The notes under the pieces: generated by a model
Seen by the model: only the letters and a program-made list of their open reading frames with translations
Told to the model about the DNA's origin: nothing
The model's database searches: none
Program-made: the position numbers and the translations under genes
Shown here: piece by piece, positions 25,341 through 32,734 of the stretch
How the letters are laid out: every line of letters starts with the position of its first letter
Numbering within the stretch: the first letter of the stretch is position 1
Assembly: GCA_025360425.1 (NCBI GenBank)
Contig: JANYCD010000075.1
Location: forward strand, 1 to 40,140
Direction of reading: 5' to 3'
Source of the DNA: Sterolibacteriaceae bacterium
Lineage (GTDB): Bacteria > Pseudomonadota > Gammaproteobacteria > Burkholderiales > Rhodocyclaceae
DNA: 40,140 bases

Positions 25341-26459
25341 ATGTCGAAACAAAAAATAGGCGTCGGCATCATCGGCGCAAACCCCGCGCGCGGCTGGGCT
25401 TTGAATGCGCACATACCGGCATTACGATCGCTGCCGCAATTTGAACTTGCCGCGGTCAGCACCAGCCGCAAGGAGACCGCTGCCGAAGCCGCAAAAGTTT
25501 ATGGCGTGTCGCTGGCGTTCGACAACCATCAGGATCTGCTGAGCCGTCCGGAAGTTGATCTGGCCGTCATCTCGGTCAAGGTGCCTTTTCATCTGGAGCT
25601 GGCCAGTGCCGCGTTGAAGGCACGCAAAGCGGTGTATTGCGAATGGCCATTGGGCAATGGCCTGGCCGAGGCCGAGCAACTGGCTGCGATGGCGCGCGAG
25701 TTTGGTGTGGTGGCGCGGGTCGGCTTGCAGGCACGTTCATCGCCGGTGGTGAATCATGTACGTCAACTGCTTGCCGAAGGCTACGTCGGCGAAGTGCTTT
25801 CCTCATCCATCGTGGCCTCGGTATCGAACTTCGGCCCGGAGGTGATTCCTTCTTCCGTTTATCTGTTGGACCGAAAGAACGGCGCGTCCATGCTCACCAT
25901 TCCCTTCGGACATGCGGTTGACGCGTTTTGCTGGTGCCTGGGCGAATTTGTCGAACTCAAGGCGACGTTTGCCACGCGTTACCCCGAGGTGAGAGTCGCT
26001 GACGGCACCAATGTGAATAGCAATATCGCGGACCAGATCAGCGTCAGCGGCACCTTGCAGAACGGCGCCGTGGCATCGATCCATTTTCACGGCAGCAAGT
26101 CGCGTGGCCCAGGCTTCCAGTGGGAAATCAATGGCACGGACGGCGATCTGCTGATCGAGGGCGTCAGCGGCCACATCCAGATGACGCCGATAAAATTAAA
26201 GGGTGCGCGCGGCGCGGAGAAAAAAGTCGCGGATCTACCGACCCCGACTTCCTGCCTCTGGGCGCCCAAGGAAACGCCCGAGGGCTCTCCATTCAACGTT
26301 GCTCAGGCGTATGTCCACGTCGCCGAAGATATGCTGACCGGCAGCAAAAAAGCGCCGACCTTCGACGATGCGGTGTTGCGGCATCGCATGATTGAAGCGA
26401 TCGTCACAGCAGCGAAGACCGGTCGTCAGCAGAGTTACGATCTGAGCAGGCCTGCATAG
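25341..26459 (+). CDS. Gfo/Idh/MocA-family protein, Gal80-like, lacking the catalytic Lys
   Basis: The protein has 372 residues from ATG 25341, which is 9 bases after GGGA; an in-frame ATG at 25332 is possible. The N-terminal Rossmann domain starts GVGIIGANPARGW. The usual EKP motif, whose Lys is catalytic in most Gfo/Idh dehydrogenases, reads C100-E101-W102-P103. CEWPLG is the pattern I associate with Gal80-like members. The C-terminal alpha/beta domain is complete. It may be a non-canonical oxidoreductase acting on a pathway intermediate, or an NAD(P)-sensing protein. It lies 71 bases after the Rieske gene. Confidence 0.85.
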   Translation: MSKQKIGVGIIGANPARGWALNAHIPALRSLPQFELAAVSTSRKETAAEAAKVYGVSLAFDNHQDLLSRPEVDLAVISVKVPFHLELASAALKARKAVYCEWPLGNGLAEAEQLAAMAREFGVVARVGLQARSSPVVNHVRQLLAEGYVGEVLSSSIVASVSNFGPEVIPSSVYLLDRKNGASMLTIPFGHAVDAFCWCLGEFVELKATFATRYPEVRVADGTNVNSNIADQISVSGTLQNGAVASIHFHGSKSRGPGFQWEINGTDGDLLIEGVSGHIQMTPIKLKGARGAEKKVADLPTPTSCLWAPKETPEGSPFNVAQAYVHVAEDMLTGSKKAPTFDDAVLRHRMIEAIVTAAKTGRQQSYDLSRPA

Positions 26460-26583
26460 GCCTTTCCATCCGCTATGGAAATCGCATTTCTATCCTGTTC
26501 GCCGACAGGCTTGTCCTCGCCTCAGATGAGTACGCCATCGCTTATCAGCGAAGCATTAGAACCATTTGCGAGGAGACTGAGCC
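26460..26583 (+). other. Hairpin-rich gap between the Gfo/Idh and P450 genes
   Basis: Three small perfect inverted repeats follow one another: 26463-26469 with 26475-26481, 26494-26498 with 26505-26509, and 26538-26542 with 26547-26551. None is followed by a T-run, so they are not typical terminators. They could act in mRNA processing or as attenuator-like elements between the first four genes and the P450. The P450 ribosome binding site GAGGAG follows at about 26569-26574. Confidence 0.35.
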
Positions 26584-27831
26584 ATGAACACTGCAGATGA
26601 CAATGCCAATTTAGAGGTTGGGCCGACAGCGGGAGAACTCAAGGCACGTTTTGGCCGCGACATTTTTCGCGATTTCGATTTTGAAGACCCCAATTTCAAC
26701 GATCACTTTTTCGACATTCTCGACGCGCAACTGGCGCACTGTCCGGTCGCGCGCAGCAACGTCGGCCACGGCTACTGGTGGGTCACCCGCAATGACGACG
26801 TGCGACGGATCGCGCAGGACTGGAAAACGTTTTCCAATGCCCTGGGCTACCACCCCAATCGCCCGGAGGGGGTTCCCTATCTGTATCCGGAAGAGTGCGA
26901 CCCGCCGATCCATACCGCATGGCGCAACCTGCTCAGTCCCTTCCTCAGCCCCAAAGCCTGCGCTGCGCTGGAGGCCATGGCGCGCGAAGACGTCAATACG
27001 CTGATCGACCGCTTCATCGGCCGCGGCGAATGCGAATTGATCAGCGAGTTCGCCGGGCTGGTGCCGGGCTGGGCGTTTTTCAAGAACGTTTGCGGCGTTC
27101 CGGTTGACGACATGCAGATGCTGATTGAAGACCTTGAATTCGCCAATTTCGGACCTGTTTCCGAGTCGGAAAAAAAAGCCAAGTGTTACGAAAAGGTATT
27201 CACTTATCTCGGGAATTTCCTCAAGCTGCGATCGCAGCAGCCTCCCAAAGGCGACATGGTGGACGGTATCGCCAAGGGGGTTATCTACAAGGACGGCAGC
27301 GCTTCGACATGGGACGAAAACCTGAGCGTATTGGTGGACCTGGTGCAGGGCGCCATCGCCACCACAACCTATGTGATGGGCTCCTCGATTCATCATCTGG
27401 CGACGCACCCGGAAGACGCAAAGCTGTTGCGGGAAAACCCGGAATTGATTCCGCAGGCCGTCGAAGAGTTCATCCGTGTTTTTCCGCCCATCGTCGGCCT
27501 CGGCCGCACCTGCATGCAGGACACCGAGATTTCCGGAACAAAGATCACGGAGGGCGATTTCGTCATGGTGGTGTATTCCGCCGCATCGCGTGACCCGCGC
27601 GTTGTGGAAAACCCGGCGAAAGTCGACATCACGCGCAAGAACATCGTCCATTCCACCTTCGGCGTCGGCCCGCACCGCTGCGTCGGTTCGAATCTGGCGC
27701 GCATGCAATTGAAGGCCACCCTGGAAGAATGGCTGAAACGGATCCCCGAGTTTTCAGTGAAGCCCGGTACCAGCCCGGTCTATAGCACGGCGTTCATGCG
27801 TTCCATGCACAAGCTGGAGTTGGTGTTTTGA
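26584..27831 (+). CDS. Cytochrome P450 monooxygenase, atypical I-helix
   Basis: This soluble class I bacterial P450 has 415 residues and hydroxylates an organic substrate using electrons from a ferredoxin. The heme loop FGVGPHRCVG has the ligand Cys366. The K-helix E-x-x-R is E295-R298, and the C-helix has HTAWR (110-114). The I-helix reads QGAIATTT (255-262): the Thr (T260) is kept but the preceding acid (Asp251 of P450cam) is Ala259. That acid normally helps proton delivery. It is the last gene of the plus-strand run, convergent with the NTF2-like gene 68 bases on; no terminator is evident between them. Confidence 0.94.
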   Translation: MNTADDNANLEVGPTAGELKARFGRDIFRDFDFEDPNFNDHFFDILDAQLAHCPVARSNVGHGYWWVTRNDDVRRIAQDWKTFSNALGYHPNRPEGVPYLYPEECDPPIHTAWRNLLSPFLSPKACAALEAMAREDVNTLIDRFIGRGECELISEFAGLVPGWAFFKNVCGVPVDDMQMLIEDLEFANFGPVSESEKKAKCYEKVFTYLGNFLKLRSQQPPKGDMVDGIAKGVIYKDGSASTWDENLSVLVDLVQGAIATTTYVMGSSIHHLATHPEDAKLLRENPELIPQAVEEFIRVFPPIVGLGRTCMQDTEISGTKITEGDFVMVVYSAASRDPRVVENPAKVDITRKNIVHSTFGVGPHRCVGSNLARMQLKATLEEWLKRIPEFSVKPGTSPVYSTAFMRSMHKLELVF

Positions 27832-27899
27832 AACGCGGCCACGGAAAAAGCTGAACGAGGTAACCGGGAGAAATTTGTGGTCTTCGTCCCTTTGCAAGT

Positions 27900-28523
27900 T
27901 CAACTCTTTCCGGCCAGGCGCGCGGCACGATCCCGAAATGCCTGGACACGCTCCGCGGGGATGATCAAGGGCCTCTGATACGAGATGTCGTTGCGGTCGC
28001 GCGACGGCTGCGGGCCACCGCGCATGATCGCGCGGAGTGCCTCATCCTGAATCTTGACTATCGTCATTTTGCTTTGGTCGAGGGAATCGGGTATCTCGGT
28101 GAGTGGGGCCCAGTCGCGGATGCAGACCCGCGCCGCGATGGCCCATCGCCCGTTGCGCTTTTCCATCCGATCGATATATCGCCCGCTGGAGTTGGCTGTC
28201 GGTGCCCCGGCGCGGTTCATCGCCAGGAACATGTAGTAAGTCTCGGTATGTGCGACATCGCCATCGAGGTCGCAGGTATGGTTTAGCACGCAGTGTTGGT
28301 GCGACAGGTGCGTCGCCGTGTGCATGGCGATTGCCCAGTCGACGAACTCCTCCGGCGTGCCGATGAACACACCATGATCATCGATGGCATCGGGGTGATA
28401 GACGGACAGCAACAGCGCCCGGTCGAGGCGGTCGACACCGCGCGAGTACGTTGCCAGCAGATCCTGAATCGCCTGCCGATCACGCAACTCTTCGACGATC
28501 TTTTCCAGATTTTCGTTGCTCAA
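27900..28523 (-). CDS. SnoaL/NTF2-like protein (1)
   Basis: This 207-residue protein has a SnoaL-type cone fold, judged by its start: a helix LRDRQAIQDLLATYSRGVDRLD, then LLLSVYHPDAIDDHGVF. This is the pattern of the family that includes scytalone dehydratase-like and LinA-like enzymes, with the Asp and a His (HLSHQHCV) in the pocket. It may be an isomerase, dehydratase or hydrolase for a ring intermediate. The TTG at 28523 is preferred because AGGAG lies 8-9 bases upstream; GTG at 28547 would add eight residues. It is the last gene of the minus-strand group, 111 bases after the BVMO gene. Confidence 0.82.
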   Translation of the reverse strand: MSNENLEKIVEELRDRQAIQDLLATYSRGVDRLDRALLLSVYHPDAIDDHGVFIGTPEEFVDWAIAMHTATHLSHQHCVLNHTCDLDGDVAHTETYYMFLAMNRAGAPTANSSGRYIDRMEKRNGRWAIAARVCIRDWAPLTEIPDSLDQSKMTIVKIQDEALRAIMRGGPQPSRDRNDISYQRPLIIPAERVQAFRDRAARLAGKS

Positions 28524-28634
28524 AGTTTTCTCCTCTCGCTGTCGCACCTTGTTGGAGGGCGCATATGCATTTCACCTAAATCAAGATCTTTTCATGAGGC
28601 CCACCGGTTTGTATTCGCGAATGAGCCCGAAGAA

Positions 28635-30272
28635 TCAGCTTAGCCGGAAACCTTCGTAGTCTTTTTTCGCGCTGTTCCAGCATTCCTCAAGGAACATGGG
28701 CATGCCGCCGACGAAATAAAGCGATTCGAGTTCCCGTCCTGGGATGTTGCCGCCGAACCACCAGCTACGGGTGCGTGACAACAGTGAGGGACTGGAGACG
28801 GTTTTGACCTTCTCCAACCAGTACGCCTCCGCCTCCGGCGTCGCGTTGATGCGGTTGAGCTTCTTGTCGCGCATGTACTTGATGCAAGCGACGACCCATT
28901 TGCCCTGGTGTTCTGCGAGGGAAGGGCCATTGGCCACCGCTGCGGGGGATTGCGGACCATAGACGAAGAACAGATTCGGGAATCCGGCGGATGCCGTGCC
29001 ATACGCTGTTCGGAAGCCCTGGCTCCAGTACTGGGCCAGCGTCTTTCCTTCGATGCCGTGGATATCGATGCTGGGGACGCCGCCAGTCACTGCGTCGAAG
29101 CCGGTGCCGAGCAGGATGATGTCCAGTTCATGGAATTTATTTTTGGTCTGGATGCCCTTCGGCGTGACGCGCACGACGGGGTCAGCCTTCATGTCGGCCA
29201 GCTCGACATTGTCCTGGTTGAACATGTCGAAATACCACTGCTCCAGGCCCATGCGCTTGGTGCCGTAGAAGATCGGCTTTTCTGCGGGCGCGAGTTTTTC
29301 AGCGACCTCGGGATTTTTCAGGCGGGCGTGCACCTTGTCGCGCCAGAACACGTAGGCCGCCTCGTTGACTTCCTCGTCGACCAGCGTTTCCCTGAAGGTG
29401 CCGAGCCACGGGTGGAAGGCACCTTCCTGCCAGACTTTCTCAAACGTGGCCTGGCGTTCTTCGGGCGTGCAGTCGTACCAGGATTTGGCCAGGAACTCGT
29501 AGTCAAAGCCAGCGAAGGAGGTGCCGCGCAGCTTCATGATTTCCGGATAATCCTTTTTCATTTCCTTCTGCGCTTCCTTGTCGAGTTTTACCTGGCGCAG
29601 CGGCAGCGCCAGCGCCGGCGTGCGCTGGAAGACCGTCAAGTGTTTCGCCTTCAGACTGGCCTGTTCGGCGAGCTGCACACCGCTGGAGCCAGTGCCGATC
29701 ACGGCAATGCGCTTGTCGGTGAAGTCGATGCCCTCCTGCGGCCAGCGCCCGGCGTGTGCCATTTGGCCGGCAAAGCTGTCGAGCCCCTCGATCTCGGGGA
29801 TGTAGGGCTTGGAGGCGAAGCCGGTGCAGATGACGAAATAGCGGGCGCGGACCGTATCACCCTTATCCGTCTTGATGACCCACTGGTTTTTGTCCTGATC
29901 GAACATTGCCGATTCGATGCGCGTACTGAGCTGTACATCCTTGCTCAAGTCGAGCTTCTTGTCGACGTACTTGAAGTACTCGCGGATTTCGGTCCAGGCC
30001 GGGAACAGCTCGGTGTACTCCCAATCTTTCCAAAGATCTTCGCGTGAGAACTGATAGAGCGGGCAGGTGGAATCGACGCGCGCGCCCGGATAGCAGTTCC
30101 AGTACCAGATACCGCCGATCTGCGCGGCGTTGTCATAGACCCTGACCTTGAAGCCGAGGTCGCGCAATTGCATCAGTTGGTACAGGCCGGCAAAGCCGGC
30201 GCCGACGATGAGTACATCGAGATCTTCCACTGCGTCGACCTTCGGCGCAGTCCCATTGCTGGTTGTGTTCAT
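28635..30272 (-). CDS. Type I Baeyer-Villiger monooxygenase
   Basis: This FAD- and NADPH-dependent flavoprotein inserts oxygen next to a ketone to give an ester or lactone. The protein has 545 residues, like cyclohexanone monooxygenase. FAD motif GAGFAG is at 24-29. The GGIWYWNCYPGARVDS segment is at 53-68. The family fingerprint F-x-G-x3-H-x3-W-P is met by FAGQMAHAGRWP (167-178). The NADPH motif GTGSSG is at 193-198. The ATG at 30272 has AGGAG nine bases upstream. It lies just downstream of an esterase gene, a typical pairing for ketone to ester to acid plus alcohol. The substrate could be alicyclic, terpenoid or steroidal; the sequence does not decide. Confidence 0.95.
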   Translation of the reverse strand: MNTTSNGTAPKVDAVEDLDVLIVGAGFAGLYQLMQLRDLGFKVRVYDNAAQIGGIWYWNCYPGARVDSTCPLYQFSREDLWKDWEYTELFPAWTEIREYFKYVDKKLDLSKDVQLSTRIESAMFDQDKNQWVIKTDKGDTVRARYFVICTGFASKPYIPEIEGLDSFAGQMAHAGRWPQEGIDFTDKRIAVIGTGSSGVQLAEQASLKAKHLTVFQRTPALALPLRQVKLDKEAQKEMKKDYPEIMKLRGTSFAGFDYEFLAKSWYDCTPEERQATFEKVWQEGAFHPWLGTFRETLVDEEVNEAAYVFWRDKVHARLKNPEVAEKLAPAEKPIFYGTKRMGLEQWYFDMFNQDNVELADMKADPVVRVTPKGIQTKNKFHELDIILLGTGFDAVTGGVPSIDIHGIEGKTLAQYWSQGFRTAYGTASAGFPNLFFVYGPQSPAAVANGPSLAEHQGKWVVACIKYMRDKKLNRINATPEAEAYWLEKVKTVSSPSLLSRTRSWWFGGNIPGRELESLYFVGGMPMFLEECWNSAKKDYEGFRLS

Positions 30273-30311
30273 GGTGCTCAATCTCCTGTTGCTGATTCTC
30301 GTGTTTGTTGA

Positions 30312-31220
30312 TCAGAGGCCAAGAATGGGCTTGACCCAGCTCGCCATTCTTTGCACGGCATCGTCCGCTTCCGGCGCGGTGCCGGCCATCAGCTCGAAGC
30401 AGTGCTGCATCTCCGGAAAGATGTCGATCTTCACGTTCACGCCGGCGCGTTTTGCGCTTTCGGCGGCACGCGTGCTGTCATCCATCACGGCTTCGTAACC
30501 ACCGACCTGAATGTAAATCGGCGGGAAACCTTTGTAGTCGATACACAGTGGATTGGCCAGTGGATCCTTCGGATCACCGTTCGGCCCAAGGAACAACTGG
30601 CCGATGATTTCCGACATGCCGCGTGTGACCAATACATCCGTTTTGCTATTGGTGTCGTAGCTTGCCCCCGATGTATCTGCGCCTGCCCACGGAGACATCG
30701 GCATGGTGGCCGCCGGTATCGGCAGCTTCTGCGCACGGATGGCGGCGACCGTGGTGAGCGACAGCGCGCCACCTGCAGAGTCTCCAACCAGTGCAATGTC
30801 GTTCGATTTGAATCCCTGCTCCAGCAACCAGCGGTATGCATTGACCATGTCGTTGACCGGTGCGGGATGCGGAGATTCCGGCGCCAGACCGTAGTTGACG
30901 CTCAATGCCTTGCAGCCCACCGCCTTAGCGATGTGCCCGAAGAGTTTGCGGTGCGTGTACATCGAGCCGGCCACATAGCCGCCACCATGGGCGCACAGCA
31001 AAACCTTTTTTGCGTTGCAGCCTTTGGGAACGACCCACATCGCGGCTATCGATCCGGCATCGACCTCGATGTAGTCAACGCCGCCCGGTTCGGCCGTCAC
31101 GTCGCCCCAGTGATCGAACATGCGTCGCATCTCCGGCATCGACATGTTCGGGTTCGCTGTCTGCGCTGCCGCCCAGGTCTTGTACAGCGTGGTGAGCTCC
31201 ATCGATTCCGGACTGGCCAT
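30312..31220 (-). CDS. Alpha/beta hydrolase of the hormone-sensitive lipase family
   Basis: This 302-residue carboxylesterase has the HSL-family oxyanion motif HGGG (78-81) and nucleophile Ser148 in GDSAGG. Asp247 (AVMDDS) and His273 (MQHCFE) complete the triad. No signal peptide is seen, so it is cytoplasmic. ATG 31220 is chosen because AGGAG lies about 11 bases upstream and the longer frame lacks support. It is first in the minus-strand group, 39 bases before the BVMO gene. The natural inference is hydrolysis of the ester or lactone made by the BVMO. Confidence 0.92.
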   Translation of the reverse strand: MASPESMELTTLYKTWAAAQTANPNMSMPEMRRMFDHWGDVTAEPGGVDYIEVDAGSIAAMWVVPKGCNAKKVLLCAHGGGYVAGSMYTHRKLFGHIAKAVGCKALSVNYGLAPESPHPAPVNDMVNAYRWLLEQGFKSNDIALVGDSAGGALSLTTVAAIRAQKLPIPAATMPMSPWAGADTSGASYDTNSKTDVLVTRGMSEIIGQLFLGPNGDPKDPLANPLCIDYKGFPPIYIQVGGYEAVMDDSTRAAESAKRAGVNVKIDIFPEMQHCFELMAGTAPEADDAVQRMASWVKPILGL

Positions 31221-31418
31221 TTTGCTTTTGCTCCTCTTTGTTGGATGGGGCAGTCTGCGCTGCCCACTCATGTGATAATCACAACAAACGATTGTTTGGC
31301 CACTATAAATGAGCCCAATGGCATGTCAACCGGAATCAATCAAAATGTTCCTGTGGGCAAGGGAGGCAGCGCGTTTTGCTCAACAGGGCCACTAATAAAA
31401 CTGGGGGAGACTCGCTTC
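31221..31418. promoter_or_regulatory. Divergent control region of the esterase-BVMO group and SDR 2
   Basis: This 198-base gap between divergent genes holds a perfect 11-base palindrome, GTGATAATCAC (31271-31281), directly abutting AACAAACGATTGTTT (31282-31296), which has CAAAC/GTTTG arms. The second element matches the one ahead of SDR 1 (22106-22120) at 13 of 15 positions. TATAAA at 31303-31308 is a possible -10 toward SDR 2, though no -35 stands out. The layout suits a repressor or activator acting on both directions. Confidence 0.5.
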
Positions 31419-32159
31419 ATGGGCGAAAGATTGAAAGGAAAAACTGCGGTGGTCACCGGTGCCGCAACAGGCATTGGGCGAGCCATCACCGAACGCTTTT
31501 GTCAGGAGGGCGCACGGGTGTTGGCGGTGGACTTGTCGGGCCGGCAAAACGCATTGGCGGAAAGCCTGGGGTCGGTCTGCATTCCCTTTCAGGCCGACGT
31601 ATCCAGGGGTGAAGAGATGCAGGCGCTGTTCGAAGCGGCACGCACGCACTTCGGCAAACTGGACATCCTGTGCAACAACGCCGGGATCAAAGGACACCTT
31701 GCGCTGACCGAGGATTACAGCGAGGAACATTTCGATCAGGTCTGGAACGTCAACGGCCGCAGCATTTTTCTGGGCATGCACTACGGGTTGTCCCTGTTGC
31801 GAGCAAACGGTGGCGGTTCGATCATCAACATGGGCTCCATGGCCAGCGTGGTGGCGGCGTCGCATATGATCGCCTACTGTGCCGCCAAAGGCGCCATTCG
31901 CATGATGACCAAGGTGACCGCCGTCGAATATGCCAGCCAGGGCATCCGTGCAAACTGCATTTGCCCTGGTACCATCGACAGCGAATTGCTCTCCCGTTTG
32001 CCGCGCAGCACGATACAGAACATGGTGGACAACAGCCCGATGAAACGCCTCGGCCAGCCGGAGGAAGTGGCGGCACTCGCCGTGTTCCTGGGCAGCGACG
32101 AATCGCGTTTCATTACCGGAACGGAGATAATGATCGACGGTGGTATCACCGCAATTTAG
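31419..32159 (+). CDS. Classical short-chain dehydrogenase/reductase (SDR 2)
   Basis: This 246-residue SDR is paralogous to SDR 1. The cofactor motif is TGAATGIG (13-20), NNAG is at 86-89, and catalytic Ser140, Tyr153 and Lys157 (YCAAK) are at identical positions. It ends ITGTEIMIDGGITAI. VDLS after strand 2 suggests NAD. GGGGGAG precedes the ATG by about eight bases. It is divergent from the esterase-BVMO group and followed by a small NTF2-like gene. It probably oxidises a second alcohol in the pathway, for instance the one released by ester cleavage. Confidence 0.93.
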   Translation: MGERLKGKTAVVTGAATGIGRAITERFCQEGARVLAVDLSGRQNALAESLGSVCIPFQADVSRGEEMQALFEAARTHFGKLDILCNNAGIKGHLALTEDYSEEHFDQVWNVNGRSIFLGMHYGLSLLRANGGGSIINMGSMASVVAASHMIAYCAAKGAIRMMTKVTAVEYASQGIRANCICPGTIDSELLSRLPRSTIQNMVDNSPMKRLGQPEEVAALAVFLGSDESRFITGTEIMIDGGITAI

Positions 32160-32234
32160 CCAAGAAACTGGTGCGCTACGAAATGAAAACTTTTGCGACG
32201 TTGTATATTCATTAACTTAAAACCAAGGAGAAAG

Positions 32235-32651
32235 ATGATGTCGACCAGATCGATAGTTCAGGCTTACATGGACAAAATGTGCAGTGGCGATTTTGCCGGC
32301 GCCTTTGAGTTGTTCGATCCCGAGGGCAAATACACCATCATTGGTGACACGCCCGCATCAAAGACCTACATTGGCATCAAGGGGGTGCAGGAAGGATTAT
32401 TTCCGTTGCTGTCTGAAGGATTCACGGGCCCTCCCACGATTAAACTACTCGAACTGATTATCGATGGTAATCGCGGCGTCGCCCTTGCGACCGGTTCGGC
32501 ACCGGCAAAATACGGCACATACACCCAGAAGCACTATGCCTTCGTGTTCAAGGTCGAGAATGACAAGGTGACGGAGTTGATCGAGTTCATGGATCCGACC
32601 CAACTTCATACCAAGGTGTTTGGCCAGCAGCTTTCTCCGATTCCGGCCTAG
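32235..32651 (+). CDS. SnoaL/NTF2-like protein (2)
   Basis: This 138-residue single-domain protein of the SnoaL/ketosteroid-isomerase-like superfamily starts with the usual helix (IVQAYMDKMCSGDFAGAFELFDPEGKY), has a curved sheet and closes with KVTELIEFMDPTQLHTKVFG. AAGGAG is at 32225-32230. It could be an isomerase or dehydratase; it is not clearly related in sequence to the other NTF2-like protein in the cluster beyond the fold. It is the last gene of the cluster, followed by a strong terminator. Confidence 0.82.
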   Translation: MMSTRSIVQAYMDKMCSGDFAGAFELFDPEGKYTIIGDTPASKTYIGIKGVQEGLFPLLSEGFTGPPTIKLLELIIDGNRGVALATGSAPAKYGTYTQKHYAFVFKVENDKVTELIEFMDPTQLHTKVFGQQLSPIPA

Positions 32652-32684
32652 ACTTTCATCTATCGTTTCGGTTTCAGGAAAGTA

Positions 32685-32714
32685 AAAAACGGCACCCAGC
32701 AGGGTGCCGTTTTT
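32685..32714. terminator. Bidirectional intrinsic terminator
   Basis: A 13-bp perfect stem (32685-32697 with 32702-32714) has a 4-base loop. The inner CGGCACCC/GGGTGCCG is flanked by A- and T-runs. It can end the SDR 2/NTF2-like transcript (+) and the malate synthase transcript (-). Confidence 0.92.
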
Positions 32715-32734
32715 ATTTGCGGAAATTTATGCGC

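Noticed and set aside
30351-32159. A 602-codon plus-strand frame covering the SDR 2 gene
   Set aside because: Its first 356 codons are antisense to the esterase gene and low in plausible protein character; only the part from 31419 matches an SDR and has its own ribosome binding site.
22223-32651. Steroid (KstR/testosterone-type) degradation as a firm assignment for the cluster
   Set aside because: BVMO, P450, Rieske and NTF2-like proteins occur in sterol pathways, but no ketosteroid dehydrogenase, KshAB, HsaC or TesB type gene is present, so the substrate is left open.
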